Assembly: GCA_949126835.1 (NCBI GenBank)
Contig: OX421507.1
Location: forward strand, 27,354,822 to 27,418,821
Reading direction: 5' to 3'
From: Anisus vortex
Taxonomy: Eukaryota; Mollusca; Gastropoda; Planorbidae
Length of the DNA: 64,000 bases
The notes beneath the pieces are model-generated. The model did no database searches and had not been told where the DNA came from. It saw nothing but the letters and a program-made list of their open reading frames with translations. Of this stretch, positions 24,195 to 37,128 are shown piece after piece. The translations under genes and the position numbers were made by a program. Each line of letters opens with the position of its first letter. Within the stretch, counting starts at the first letter, position 1.

Positions 24195-25733
24195 AAATTG
24201 GCATTGGGGATGGTGCTACTGTATGACAATTGTCTGTATGACACTGCTACCAGTGCAGTCCTCCACAACGATGTCCAGGGTTCGTACAGAAAAATTGCCT
24301 CAAAATTCCAGGAGTTTTCCAGGAGTGTTCCAGAAGTTTATCAGGAGTAATTTTTTTTTTAAAGCCAAGCTGAGCTCTTTAAAAAAAACAGACACCTCGC
24401 TACACATCTTTTTTTTTTTTGTTTTACGTCATTACGGGGACTTGTATAGCCTACAACACAAGTTTGGATCGAAACAAAAACAAGATCTAGTAAAAAAAAA
24501 AAGAACCATGCATTGGCATCACTGGTGTCATCAACGTTTGCGCGCGGAAATAAAAAAAAAAGGGTTAACTCCAATAGGGCTTTCTAGAAAAGGGAAAGTA
24601 CAATCTAAGAGCAGTGATTACTATTTTTTTTATTACCGGTAATAATTAATCTCCCTCGAAAAATAAGGAGTTTTTAGCATTTTCCCAGGAATAAATGTAG
24701 TTTTTCCAGGAGTTTTAAGGTCCTGGAACACAACTTTTTGTTTTCCAGGAGTTTCAAGGAGTTTCCAGGAGCTGTACGAACCCTGGATGTCACTGGCAAA
24801 TGGTTCAAAACAACCATTGGCGCGCGTCAAGGGTGCCTACTCTCTCCGACACTCTTCAACATTTACCTGGAAAGGATCATATGACCGATGCACTGGAAGA
24901 CCATGTCGGGACAGTCAGCATTGGTGGGAGACAAGTCACCAATCTTCGCTTTGCAGATGACATAGATGGCTTAGCTGGCAGTGAAGATGAACTGAGGGAG
25001 TTAACAGCCAAACTGGAGATAACATCATTAGCGTATGACATGGAAATAAACGCTGAAAAGACCAAAGTTATGGCAAACATGGAGTTTGAATCCGAAATAC
25101 AAGGTCAGAGACTCCAGAAAGTCTCCTCCTTCAAATATCTGGGATCCATAATATCTGATGTAGGATCCAAGCCGGAAATTCTTGCAAGAATAGCCCAAAC
25201 AACTGCTGCACTTTGCAAGCTAAAAAACATCTGGCGAAGCTCACTTTACTAAAAGATTCGACTGATGCGCTCCCTGGCGATGGCAGTTTTTATGTACGTC
25301 TGTGAAACATGGACACTTACAGCAGATCTCCAGAAAAGAATCAGAGCCATGGAAATGAGATGCCTACGTAAAATTTTAAACATCTCCTACTCCTACAAAG
25401 ATCGAGTTACAAATGAGGCTGTCCGCGAGCGAATCACCTACGTCATCGGCCCTCATGAGGATCTACTCAGTGCCATTAAATCCAGAAAACTCCGATGGTA
25501 TGGGCATATGGCAAGATCCGAAGGCCTGGCGAAAACCATCCTGCAGGGCACAGTGCGAGGTGGAAGAAAGAGAGGCAGGCAGAAGAGACGATGGGATGAT
25601 GACATCAAGGAGTGGACCGGCTTGTCTCTTGCAGACTCCCAGAGGGCGGCGCAGGACCGAGACAAATGGCGCAAAATTATCCAACTGTCAAAAAATGGTG
25701 CCCCAACAACCCTCGCTCGGGTTATGGGATAGA
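24195..25733 (+). mobile_element. LINE RT fragment, RTE-like, split by a MITE
   Basis: Encodes YDTATSAVLHNDV before the MITE at 24276-24785. After it come FKTTIGARQGCLLSPTLFNI (one frameshift), NLRFADDIDGLAG (RT catalytic FADD box), EINAEKTKVMANM, KVSSFKYLGSIIS, YVCETWTLTADLQKRIRAME, RWYGHMARSEGLAKTILQGT and RWDDDIKEWTGLSLADSQRA, ending TTLARVMG and a stop. A stop and frameshift at about 25250 split it. The 5' half with the endonuclease is absent. It is in head-to-head contact with the minus-strand LINE ending at 24190. Confidence 0.88.
24276..24785. mobile_element. Non-autonomous DNA element, TIR CAGGGTTCGTACAG, 6-bp target duplication
   Basis: The ends are cagggttcgtacag and ctgtacgaaccctg, exact inverted repeats of 14 bp. 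It is flanked by gatgtc at 24270-24275 and at 24786-24791. Subterminal regions are rich in ttccaggagttttccagg repeats. Removing the element and one gatgtc restores the RT reading frame HNDV...GKWFK, which fixes the insertion point. Confidence 0.88.
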
Positions 25734-25964
25734 AGAAGAAGAACAAGATGGTGCTACTGCTACTGTACTACTGCACAGTTGCTTTTTTTTTAGTGATTTG
25801 TGTAGTGAACTTTTACTTAGTGTAACTTAGTCTTAGACGTTTAGTTTAGTGACAGTTTGAGTTTAGTCGGCTTAGGCGTAACTTAGTGACTTAACTTAGG
25901 ACTTAGTAGAGTTGCTATCAGTACTATCAGTTGACTATTACTCTTCTAGTCAGTTGTATCGAAG
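25734..25964. other. Low-complexity spacer
   Basis: Contains the LINE tail (agaagaagaagaacaagatg) and an irregular array of acttag/ttagtg words. No gene is seen. Confidence 0.4.
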
Positions 25965-27470
25965 CTTCTTGAGAGGGTTGTCTCTCAGCAGCTTTTACAA
26001 CATCTAACCACACATGGCCTGATTGATAAATTTCAATCTGCCTATGGTCCTGGGCATAGCTGTGAGACGGCAATATTACGTGTTATGAATGATGTTCTAT
26101 GTAGTGCTGACCGTGGTGATCTGACTATCTTAGTTCTGTTGGACCTCAGTGCTGCCTTTGATGTTATCAACCATGACTTACTTTTATCAAGACTTCAATA
26201 CGAGATGGGCATCACTGATACTGCACTTCATTGGTTTACTTCCTACTTGGCAGACAGGACTCAGAGAGTTTCTATCAATCAGACCTTATCAAAAGCCACT
26301 TCTCTCATCTGTGGCGTACCTCAAGGTTCAGTTTTAGGGCCTATCCTTTTTGCTGTTTACACTAGCCAGCTTGGCAGAATAATTGATAGCCAAGGATTAT
26401 CTCGCAAACTATATGCGGATGATACCCAGCTGTACAAAAGCTTCCATCCTGATCATAATGCTTGTGCTGCCGCTGTTAATGAGGTGGAAGAATGCTGTCT
26501 AGAGGTGAAAGCGTGGATGACTGCCAACAAACTCAAACTGAATGACGACAAGACTGAGGCAATTATGTGCGGTTCAAACTTCAATCTTAGGAAAGTCGAT
26601 ATTCCATCTATTAAAGTAGGGGCCTCTGATATCTTTTTGTCCAACACTGTCAGAGACCTGGGCTTTATCATTGACAGTAAATTAACAATGGGTCCACACA
26701 CATCAGTACTGTGGTCAGGGCATGCTCCTTCCATCTTCGTGCCCTGGGTCAGCTGCGACCTCTGATTAATAAAAAAACAGCCAATGCTTTTGCTGTTGCA
26801 ACAATACAGTCAAGACTAGACTATTGTAACAGTTGCCTGTGGGGTTTACCCCAGAAACAACTGGATAGACTTCAGAAAGTTCAAAATACTGCAGCACGCA
26901 TTGTGTCACGAGTAAAGAAGCATGACCATATCACTCCAATTCTCAAAGAGCTCCACTGGCTCCCTGTGACGAAGCGCATCGATCATAAGATTATGTCCCT
27001 TACCTATGGATGCGTGGAAGGCACAGCACCTGCATATCTCAAAGAGCTTATACCAAAGCATGTCCCGTTAAGGATGCTGCGATCTTCAACACAATCTCTC
27101 CTGGAAATTCCAGGTTTGGAAGGTCACAGAAAAAAGACTCTTGGTGTGCGCTCGTTTGAATCTGTGGCGCCTACACTGTGGAATGGCTTACCTGAGACAC
27201 TGAAAAACTCTGTGTCAAAAAAAGCATTCAAGAAGAATTTGAAGACTTTTCTTTTCAACTAAGTTGATGAAGTACACATCCATCAGCAAAATACTTGTTT
27301 AAAACTATTTTAAAATGTTATTGTCGTTTCGTGCCTCCATCGGCCGAAACCTTGTTTAAAACTATTTTAGAGTGTTATTGTCGTTTCGTTTTTGTGAGCG
27401 CGCTGAGCATGCTTGCATTAGCATGGAGTGAGGCGCGATATAAATGACCAATTATTATTATTATTGTCTT
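25965..27470 (+). mobile_element. L2/CR1-like LINE, 5'-truncated, nearly intact RT to 3' end
   Basis: Encodes DLSAAFDVINHDLLLSRLQ, CGVPQGSVLGPILFAVYTSQ and KLYADDTQLY (catalytic YADD). WMTANKLKLNDDKTEAIMCG and RDLGFIIDSKLTM follow; after a frameshift near 26695 come QSRLDYCNSCLWGLPQKQLD, LKELHWLPVTKRIDHKIM and APTLWNGLPETLKNS, then a stop at 27262. The 3' UTR ends gcgcgatataaatgaccaat followed by (att)n, the microsatellite tail style of L2 elements. Only one frameshift is obvious, so this is one of the younger copies. Confidence 0.9.
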
Positions 27471-28329
27471 TCTGAATTTGTTTTAATTATTAAACTAATA
27501 CATTATTTGTCTTCTTAATTTTTTTAGACTAATTATGTAAAGACGATAGGTCGCTAAATAAAAAGCAATTACCGGTACGTATAAGACCTATCACTATAAC
27601 TATAACTATAACTTACTATACTATAATTCAATGCAAGAAAGTTGTTTACCAAACACCGGATATAGTTTAAATTTATATAACAGAATAATTTCCCCTAATT
27701 CTTTTGTCTGCACTGAGCTATATATAACAGATATGCGCTTGATCACTAGAATGTCCCCACGAAATGTTTTTAAAGTCCTTTCCCCTCTTTTACATTGATC
27801 ATCTTTAGATAATTTGCGTTAAGTCATTTGACCAGAAATTGAGCCAACTTAATAAAGTAAAGTCAGGACAAAAAATATAGCTTTCTATAAAGCATGCAAG
27901 CTTTCAACGTGTCAACACAGCAATTAAACCAAAATACTGAGGTTTAAAAAAAAACCCAGCTCATTTAGTTGTCCGAACTAATTAACATCTTTTGTCCAAA
28001 AAGAATAACAAATTAACAGATATTTATATATAAAAAAACACGAACTGTAGTAAATGAACAAATTATTAATATATTCCAATTATACAATTTCAGTTAACTG
28101 TATGCATGTGGCATGATTTTGCAAAGTTAATGTGATTTTTGTTATCGTGTGCAGGCTTATAATTTGTCATGCCTTGGCTCATACTCCGTAACCTAGAGAG
28201 CGACACATGCAGCACTCAGATCATCTGTCTGTCAGTTTCTTGTATTAGATTTGATATAATTTAAAGTTGAAAACAGCTGCTTACAAGCTTGAGATGACCC
28301 AAACAAAGTAAAAAGTGCAATCCCAAGTG
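27471..28329. other. AT-rich spacer without recognised gene
   Basis: No coding exon or clear transposon end found. It may include part of the hAT relic that follows, whose second terminus I could not find. Confidence 0.4.
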
Positions 28330-29962
28330 CTTTCATCGACTTGAAATAATAATTATTAGGCACACTTTAAGGATTTCATCATTAGAGCTGGATCAGTACT
28401 GTACTTTCGCATCCTTTTACACTGTATCTTCTCAAGTGTTACACGCATATCATATAATTTATTTTTACAGATAGAGCTTCTTAAAATTCCAATAGCTCAA
28501 TTTCCAAATTTTCTAAATGTAACCACAATAAGCAGGAAAGATCTTCAAATTTGGCTTTATCTGGGGAAGTAAGAAATGAGAGGGTTGTCTCCGTCTTACG
28601 GAACTGTACAAATCTATTACTGAATTTCTCCTTTGCATCGGCTAAAATGCTAGACAATTCCTTGTAGATTTCCTGATGGCTTGTAGGATTGTTTCGTAAA
28701 TGCATTTTTACATTTGGAATATATTTCAGCTGCCCACTTTGTCGGTCTCTTTCAAAACACTGCAGTTTTCTTTCAAATGTTCTGAGATCACAAAACATCA
28801 TCTCTGCTGTTTTTTTTATTCAGTTCATTGAAGTGTGCTGTAAAATGTGTAAAAAAAAACTTAAGGTTGTTAAGCCAGACCATAATAATATCAGTGAATT
28901 GGCCGGCCCCTTTTAAATTATAAACAGCCAAATTTCATCCAAGCATGCTGCAAATTTCTCCAATACTCGTCCTCTGATCAGCCACCTGACATTTTTATAC
29001 ATATAGCGCCTTGACCTCATCAAGAAGTTCGTGAAACTGTCAAAAATTAAGAGCACGAGCCATGATGTTATTGATCATTTTTGTGACATCTTTGAGGATA
29101 TCATCTAATTTGCTGCTATCCCTGGCACAAAGAGCTTCTTCTTGGTGAATAATGCAGTGAAACTTAACGACTGGGTGTTTTGCTTCTTTAACACAGAACT
29201 GATGAAACCACCATGCAAGGTGCCCCATCACTAGTAACTGAAACAACTTTTTCTGGTTTTATATCTTGTGCCAAAAAAAAAACTTCCTTAACAGCATTGT
29301 GTTCTTCCAGGCAAAGATAACCATTTCACTAGCTCTACTCTCTTAATGTCACCAACTGCATAACGCAAAATTACCGCAAGCCTTGCATTACTTGCATGAT
29401 TATTTACATATGTGCTTTCACCCAAACACATGAAGTAGCAGGCAGCCCTTTGTAATTCAGTAATGATCTGCTGACTAATGCCACTTCCCAATCCCAAGAC
29501 TGGATCTTTAAGAGTATTTCTGCTAAGTGGTATATCATATAGATGCGTTGCATAATTTTATCCCTGATTGAAAAATCATAAAAAAAAAAAAAAAATCCCA
29601 GCCAACATGGCCGTTTTTAGAAAATCCCCATCAGACCTAGAGCGGCTTACCATGTTTTGCTATGCAGAGTGATATTTGAAAGCTTGCTTCTGTCAGATGA
29701 TTTGTTTGAGAAAGAGACTTACAAAAGGAGCAGACTGTGAGAGATATTTCCTTAATTTCTCTTGAAGAAACTCTTTTCTTTCATAGTCGATCCGACAAAA
29801 TGGCCGTTTTAAATCAACGATCCCATCCCTAGAGGTGTGGCCATAACTAATTTAGCTGCCATAACTAGTTAATCTGTTCTATTTTTGGTAAATGCTCACG
29901 TGCCCACAGAAATAGCTCTGCGTGCCAGCTGTGGCACGCGTGCCATAGGTTCGCCATCTCTG
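28330..29962 (-). pseudogene. hAT transposase relic (GTF2IRD2/Charlie-like) with one terminal repeat
   Basis: Minus-strand pieces in order: EFLQEKLRKYLSQSAPFVS (about 29780), CFMCLGEST-like LQRAACYFMCLGESTYV (29440), ARLAVILRYAVGDIKRVELV, KHPVVKFHCIIHQEEALCA (29170) and MMFCDLRTFERKLQCFERDR (28800). The order and motifs (CLDEST-like, HCIIHQE) are those of hAT transposases related to GTF2IRD2. Many frameshifts and stops are present. The plus strand at 29930-29962 ends ggttcgccatctctg, a typical hAT terminus. The opposite end and a target duplication were not found. Confidence 0.75.
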
Positions 29963-30002
29963 ATATAGAACATATTATGGCCCACTAAATAGCGAATGTG
30001 TG

Positions 30003-31702
30003 TTAACTCTTTCTGTCCCGCGAGCCGATTCTACCGGCTCATGATTAATTAATAATTTTGCGAAAAGCCTATACGGTGTAAAGATGTAATTTTACGTCGC
30101 CATTTTCGTTACGCCATTTTCTTTGTTATTAATGCAATTTGTTTACATTTGTTGCGTTATTTTTTTACATTTTGATCGATATTTGGGTTCAATTATTTCT
30201 GTTATGGGGCCAAGCGGTCCAGGGGTATCTCCAACTTAGATTGTTACCGCTAATAAAGCTCAATAACTGATTTATTCATTACAAAATACGGTAACCTATT
30301 TTATTAACTTCTAACAATGAAAACTTCACAGAACAAGAGATCGCTTATTATTTAGAATAAAGCAAAATATATGATGTAATGAAAGCGTCCAAAAAGGGGG
30401 CGTGGCTCACTTGGAAAGGTTACAAATTTGGACTAAAATGTTATTTTTCAAATATAATAAATATATTTTTAAATACATTTATCATATGCTACATTCAATT
30501 TCCTTTTAATTGATGTATTACACTTCGTGTATATTTTAATTTTAAATATTATACCAGTTTATGAGAATATGAGAAGATGTTTGTTTATTTCAACTTTGCT
30601 ACATTTTTTTTTGTGAAGGCATATCTTTGGCTAAATATTGTGTAACTTTGTCATTTATTGATCAATTTTTTTCACATTTGAAAGTGTTATTATTTGTTAG
30701 ATTTGCTATCGGGGTTTAAGTTATTGCATCAATTGGTTGACACGTTTTATAAATAAAAAAAACTTTTATTGGAAAGAATTTTTTTTTGTGTGTATTGTTA
30801 CGAATATCGGTCATAGAGGAATGACGTAATAAGGCATTGACCTCTTAGCAAGTGCGTATTAGAGTCCAAGGTTTGACCTTTGTGCCCTGAGGGCAGTTTA
30901 AATAAAATAATTCGTCCAACCCCGTGGAATATGAAGGTTATAATCTGGATCGCAGTATCCTATAGACCAGTGGGATTGAAATGCGTATTAAGACCCTGTA
31001 GAATCTTCGATAATAGCTTTCTTTGTAAAGTCCCTACCTCCTTAAAGTTAGTTCAGTTTGAAAGTTTGTAGAGAGAAGTCGCTATATTGATACTTGTATA
31101 TTTCATGTCATTTTATTGAAACACTTATGTTGCCATCAGTTGATGCATTTATTTATCGTTTACATTGAGTCTACAATTTAAATAAAATTGTTTATTCAAC
31201 AACTGGAGTTGTTTGATCTATCATTGTTGAGAAAGGTGTTGAAGATAATTATCCCGAATATAACTACATTGCTGCATAGACCTGTCAGTCAAGGAACCCC
31301 TAGCTTGGGCTACAGATTAGCAGAATCTAGTGACTTTTAATAAAGATACAACTATATTCATTGAATCCGATTTAACGAGTCATAATAATAGTCATCAGAG
31401 TATTAGTCCATAACAGTATAAATATTTTTTTCTTAGTGGTTGACCACTACAAAAAAAGGTATATCGTTCAATAAACATATTTTAAAGTACTTTGATCATA
31501 AACTACATTTATTTTGCTTTCTTTTGATGTATAACACTTATATTTGTCCCAAGATTTACATTAAAAAAAAAGGTCCTATTTTTTACTTGTATCTGTAAAA
31601 ATTGCTTGGTAAAACCACAGAATAAGTATAGAACAGAATGCGCAATCTATACCTATTCTGTGGGTAAAACCATGGAAAAAGCCCTGGGATGGAAAGAGTT
31701 AA
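30003..31702. mobile_element. TTAA-flanked DNA transposon with a nested solo LTR
   Basis: Left ttaactctttctgtccc and right gggatggaaagagttaa are imperfect inverted repeats bounded by TTAA at 30003-30006 and 31699-31702, the target of piggyBac-type elements. No transposase is readable; the interior is mostly the solo LTR at 30796-31415. An 80-bp relative lies at 56139-56218. Confidence 0.75.
30796..31415. mobile_element. Solo LTR, 620 bp, 4-bp target duplication
   Basis: Begins tgttacgaatatcgg and ends agtccataaca, so the termini are TGTTA...TAACA. It is flanked by gtat at 30792-30795 and 31416-31419. Internal aataaa signals fit an LTR of Gypsy type. No internal coding region is present, so this is probably the product of LTR-LTR recombination. 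Confidence 0.65.
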
Positions 31703-32094
31703 AAACAGTGGCTGATGTAATCAGATGGAAATTAGCTTTATTAATTCATTGAATGGAAATACGCTTTATTGATTCAGTGTAGGCCTAAGCTTAATATCGT
31801 CTAGTTTAGGGGTCAGCAACCTAAGTAAAGCGTGCGAAACTTGGTACGCAGAGCGATTTTCAATACCACGCAAGAGAGAGAGACCTCCAAGAGTGTTTTT
31901 TTATTGATGAAAAAAAACAGCAACATTGTTCGGTTCTGAATGAGAAATACTGACTGTTGAAGCCGATGTTTCTGAACTGACACAGCGACACATTTCAGTG
32001 AGTTGAACTTGCATTCATTTACAATGGAATGGATTTGCACTGAACCTGGACATATCTTGCCGTGAAATCAATTTCAATCGGCTAGGCATTTGCT

Positions 32095-32275
32095 CTTCTA
32101 CTTTCAGCTTTTGGTTCAACTTACTTTTGTGAACAGATTTTATCGCACATGAAAAGCTGTTTTAAGTATACAAAGAGGTCGCACCTACTCTTGACCACTC
32201 AGAAGTGACTAAATATGTATCCGGCATTATAGAATTAGCGACGAGCATGCTAGACGAGTCGCTCAGATATAGGCT
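32095..32275 (+). pseudogene. C-terminal remnant of the outer hAT transposase
   Basis: With frameshifts, the plus strand reads a GSTYFCEQ-like stretch, MKSCFKYTKRSHLLLTTQ, then VTKYVSGIIELATSMLDESL. This resembles the C-terminal dimerisation region of hAT transposases (CEQxFSxMK). It is cut by the hAT insertion at 32276. The bulk of the transposase is deleted. Confidence 0.5.
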
Positions 32276-35192
32276 CAACGCCCTCACATAGGGGAGGGCA
32301 GAAGGTGGCATATGCCCGGGGGCGGCACTTCTAGTGGGGCGGCACATTTAGCCTAAGTTCATACCAGAAATTTTAGGAGAGTTGAAGGGGAAATATAATT
32401 TGAAACACAATTTGTAAACAAAAGGAATAATGAATAAATATAGATTAGTAGAAGTAGACTTCTTATTTAATTACACTCAAACTGTTTTATACAAATGTTT
32501 CACTTTTCAACAGGCTCACAAAGGTTTCATAAATGATTGGCTCATCTAGAATAATCTTATTAAAAAATTGCATTTTAAAATGTCGTTAATCATAATAATT
32601 AACTAAGCGCCCCGGGGGGGGGGGGGAGGGGCGGTGAGAAGTTCTGGGGGGGGGGGGGCGCTGATGTTCCCGGCAACATTAGGGATCACTGAAGGGCCAG
32701 TGGGCGGTATGAAAGTAGACTACTTGGAATAGATTCAACACCACTGATTTTTTAATTACCAAAATTAAGATCTGCTTCACTTATTAGAAGGGTAATCATG
32801 AGCTTAGACAAAGGCTTTATCGACTTATGTCTACTGTGTAATTGTGACGTTGAAGTAATATAAATCCCATTCTGTACTTGAACTATTGCTATATTTAGAC
32901 TGTATCTGAGAAATGCAGATGGGGGCGGTGATTAGATTTTTAGAAGAGGAAGTAGGGGCTAGGGTGAGTATAAATTAAATATCTGGCTCAGCTCGTTATA
33001 AAACGAAGTTCGGTGCTTTTGTTCATTATCACAGTTTCATTCATATTGTTTTGGTTTTAATTTGAATAAATTAGATTTATATAGCCTTTGACTTATAAAA
33101 GCCAGTTTTGATATCGATTTATTAAAGAAATATAAGTTGACCAAAAGCACTATGCAGAGACGAATTAATGAAATGGCACGTGATGAAGTATGAGTTGTTA
33201 CGAAAGTAGTTTTATTTCCATAATTATATTGGTTCTATTATTATTAATTAAAGTTCAAATGAAATAATCTTAAACCCGAAATGTTTCCGTGTTAGGAATA
33301 AAACATGCATATGTCTAGACACTACGTCATAGGATTAAAATGCGGCACATGTCGCGAGAGGGTTTGAGATCGTTAGTCAGTTCTAGCTTGGGCGCTATTG
33401 TGTGAGGACTGTTCTTGACCACTTTCTTAAAAGATACGTTAAAACGGCTTAATACTATATAAAAGAATCTCAACTGATTTACGTTTCATCCTATACTATT
33501 GGTACCTGTATTCTGTGTTGCTGTTATATTCATAATTTTAACTTGTTGGAATAAAATTGTGTTTAACATATTCAAACAGGATTGTGGATTTCCTCTATAT
33601 TAAGGTATAGTTACCTAATTCATTTACTAAGAACTTACAACACATCCTACGAGCCAAATAAATATCAAATCTACTACAATGACATCAATACTAATTCTTG
33701 TACAACCTTGTGGGATCCAAGAGGGAGGTGAATCAAAAGAATGTATAAATATTACATTTCTAAATATATTATTATACGTCAGTAGCTGATTTCGCAGGTG
33801 ACAGAGTATATTGTGTGAGTACCTAAAACATTTCCACATTTTTACAACTTGATGGTAGTCCACGTTACCTGACAAAAATTAAACGTTATGGGTTTTTTTT
33901 TATTATAGAAGGGAACATTTCGCTAGTTCTGCTAAAGAAAAATAATTATGGACACTAAAGACAAATTATATTACTTTAACTAGATACTTTTTAAGGAAAA
34001 ATTGAATGGATTCTAATCATAGCTTGATGTCGTAATTAAAGAAATCTCTGCCAGATGTATTAGCTGTGTTTGATTCATCGACAACATTAATTTGATAAAA
34101 TTCTCAATTATCGCCTGCATCACTCACTACAATACGTAATTACTGCAGATAACAAAACAGAAGCAACGCATTCAATGATAGATTGTTCAGAGTTTGGCAG
34201 ATTTTTTTAAGAATTATTAGGATTGCAAATAGTTTGTTACTACCACTTAGGTATGCTAGTCATCTAAAGTTTAAATATATTGTATGGATATTTGTTTCGA
34301 TGCTATAGTTTTTGGAAACCAAAGACAATTATTTGAGAGAAAATATCATACAATTGAAAACTGATATCCCTTATTTAATTGAATTAAATAAGTTTAAAAA
34401 TTTTTTTAATGATTTCCGGAAATTGACCTTAATTAAAAAATTTTTTTTTTTTTTTTTTGCATTTATGTCAAAATTTCTTTTGTACAAGCACAACTTAGGA
34501 CGCAGAAATCTTGAATTTATAAAGAACAACTGACGAAGACATGCTTACACCAATACATTGAAACATTTAATGATTACTTCAACAGACGATTTAAAGATAA
34601 TATTATAAACATTAAAATTCTTGATTGGTTATTAGACCTTTGTTTCTAATGGTGAAGTATTAAAATCAGCCCTACCTTTACAACTGCAAGAAGAATAAAT
34701 AACAAATAAAGAATAAAAATTGAATGCAGAAATGGGCTATAATCACGACTTTTTGTTGCAAAAGGACATCCATCAATTTCTCTAGGTCTTTTGGTTTTGG
34801 CAAAAAAAAATGTTATTCCATTTCCACACCCTATTTATTGGAACGTAGACGAACTACTAGCAACATACCAGGAACAAGCTTCACTTAAAATTTTTTTTTT
34901 TCAAAACCTCTTTTGCAGTATAGTTTATTATTATTTATTAAACAACAATTACACAAATGTATTCATTTCAGTTCTTTTTTATGATATTTGAGCTCTTTTT
35001 AGGATGATAAAATTGCATACAAATCTAGTCGGCCTATACAAATTATATAAGGCAAATTTGACTCATTAGATCAATTTCGGATCTGGCGAGGGGGGAGGGG
35101 AACCTATGCACTAAACAAACCAGTTACAGTATGCAAGGGGGCGGCGATGAAACGTTTGCCCTGGGGCGCCACAAAGGCTTGTGAGGGCCCTG
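32276..35192. mobile_element. Nested hAT-type element, 2.9 kb, 8-bp target duplication
   Basis: Left end caacgccctcaca and right end tgtgagggccctg are inverted repeats with two mismatches, flanked by tataggct at 32268-32275 and 35193-35200. The interior is AT-rich with G/C homopolymer runs near 32613-32660 and no readable transposase. An LTR-like segment lies at 33194-33650. A much shorter relative is at 52182-52300. Confidence 0.82.
33194..33650 (+). mobile_element. Possible LTR fragment
   Basis: Starts tgttacgaaagtag, has tataaaag near 33458 and aataaaa near 33551, in the order expected for an LTR promoter and poly(A) signal. No matching target duplication was found, so the right boundary is a guess. 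Confidence 0.35.
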
Positions 35193-35901
35193 TATAGGCT
35201 AAACTAATTTCATTTAGAAGAGTTTTATGCTCATCTTTTTCAATTAAACATAAATATAAGTAATTCTAAAACAAATTTATTTGTATTATTAATTTAATAA
35301 ATATGAGACTTATTTAATAGCACTCAGCACTAGGCCTATATTATGATATTTCTAAGATTTAGACTACTCCTTAATGAGCAAACAATTAATGCCGAAAATG
35401 TCTATATTTACACAGTAACGTTCCGAGGGCTGGTGTCACTCGGTGCGGTAAACCTTGGGTGTCCCCCCCCCCCCCTCCGCCCTCGACTTTCAACATAGTT
35501 TTTGTATTCTTGAAACAAACCTACAGTTCAAATATGACAAAAACAATAACAATATTAATTTAATATTGGAAAGTAAAAGCAATAAACAACTGAAACAACC
35601 GTACGGTTAGTTATTTTTACCTTAAAAGTAATTTATTTAAATTTTTCCTTTCCTTCTCTTCAGAACTGCAAACTTTTCAATCACCTCATCTCATCAAAAT
35701 CTATGTCATTCACAGTAGCCTAGGCCTATCTCTTTCAATGGATAACATAACCAGATAAGAAAGTTATGATTGTCCCATGGTGGAGCGTAAATAACTTTTT
35801 ATAAGCTTTAATTTTGAAAACTCCGTTCACATGAAACCACAGACACACATATGGTTAGAAATAATTGAAGACCTAGTGAAAGTGTTGGAAGATATTCTAT
35901 G

Positions 35902-37128
35902 CAGGGCCGTATAATATTTAGGATTGTGGGGGCCCTGTACCCAAATTTATGTAGGGGCCCCTCTTGGCCCCGCCCCTTCCGACATTACTGTGTTAGCCTA
36001 TGTACAATGTTGTTGATACTGTTTGTAACCATTACCGGTAACCCACTCTGTCTGACTCTGACTGCCGATTCGGCGAACAAATTAGCATTTCACTTCATTT
36101 AAATTTAACTTCTGTTGCTCGTTTGAACACTCATACATGAAAAACCAAGTAGGCCTACAGTGTGTCAGTGTCAGTTAACAATCAAATGCAATTTATCATT
36201 CACAGTAGATCTATTTGTTGCAGTATTTTCTAGCTCAGTTCAGTCTCTAACTGACTCTGATCTGAGCTTTAATTAGTGATGTAAAAAGAAACATGTTTTT
36301 TTTTACTTCTGTTTTATTTCATGTTTGTGTGTTGTTGTTTTTTTATGTGTTAAAATATTTTAAATTTGTATTTTTGAATTGCATTAGTCGTGCAGTGATT
36401 TAATAAAATACTTGTTTACCCATAATTGATATCAATTCATCCCCTACTGTAGAAAACATTTAGTTTGTGTATCCACTTCTTCGATTGCCATGTTTTGTAA
36501 TGTGTTAAATTTCATCTAGAAAATCATCATATTTTGCTATCAATTCCAGAATACCAAGAAAATTACCATTTGCGACCGAACCAAAAGTTTGATAATTTCA
36601 TCTGAATGCCAACTCCCTTTCACTTATGAACTTGATTACATTTACAAGTCGTACGAGTACATTTCTCTAGTATGTGTAACTGCTGTGTAGGCTACAACAG
36701 ATCGTTGAGGTCAGACTCAATGCTACCCAATTCTGCAGCTCTACGGGCATATGCCAACACAGCTTCCACATGACAAGTTCATGGTTCATGCGGAGTCAAC
36801 ATTAAATACTAGCATAATACCAGCCATCTAAAATACTATGCGATAGCTGCGAGTTAAGCTTTGAGAAACAATGATGTTCAAACCGAAAGAATGAAGTATG
36901 TAGTATGTAGCAATATCCATCACCCACGTGAAGATTTGCGAAAGAAATTAGGTCACGTTTCGCACAGTACAATTATTCAGGCACGAGTCATCACATAAGT
37001 TTACAACCCAGAAGACCGTCATTCATTGTGTGCTTCTACAACAGCACTATTCTAACTGCCAAAAGAAAAGACTAAAATTTAGATGTGTGGGGGCCCCCTT
37101 TTCTGTGGGGGCCGCTGTTCCATAGGAA
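35902..37128 (-). mobile_element. Probable second ZMYM1-like hAT relic nested in 35413-39406
   Basis: Starts cagggccgtataat and ends ggggggccgctg-like (tgtgggggccgctg at about 37110-37125), with ggggccc-rich subterminal DNA at both ends. The minus strand near 36400-36620 contains a decayed copy of the KYDDFL-type segment also seen near 38810. Flanks attctatg and ttccatag are similar but not identical, so the boundaries are uncertain. Confidence 0.45.

Noticed and set aside
24223..24642. 139-codon frame at 24223
   Set aside because: It runs from LINE sequence into the 24276-24785 MITE and has no coherent product.
26085..27262. Reverse-transcriptase frames as host genes
   Set aside because: Typical LINE sequence with a frameshift, L2-like 3' UTR and (att)n tail; the frames at 24800, 41569 and 42030 are LINE parts for the same reasons.
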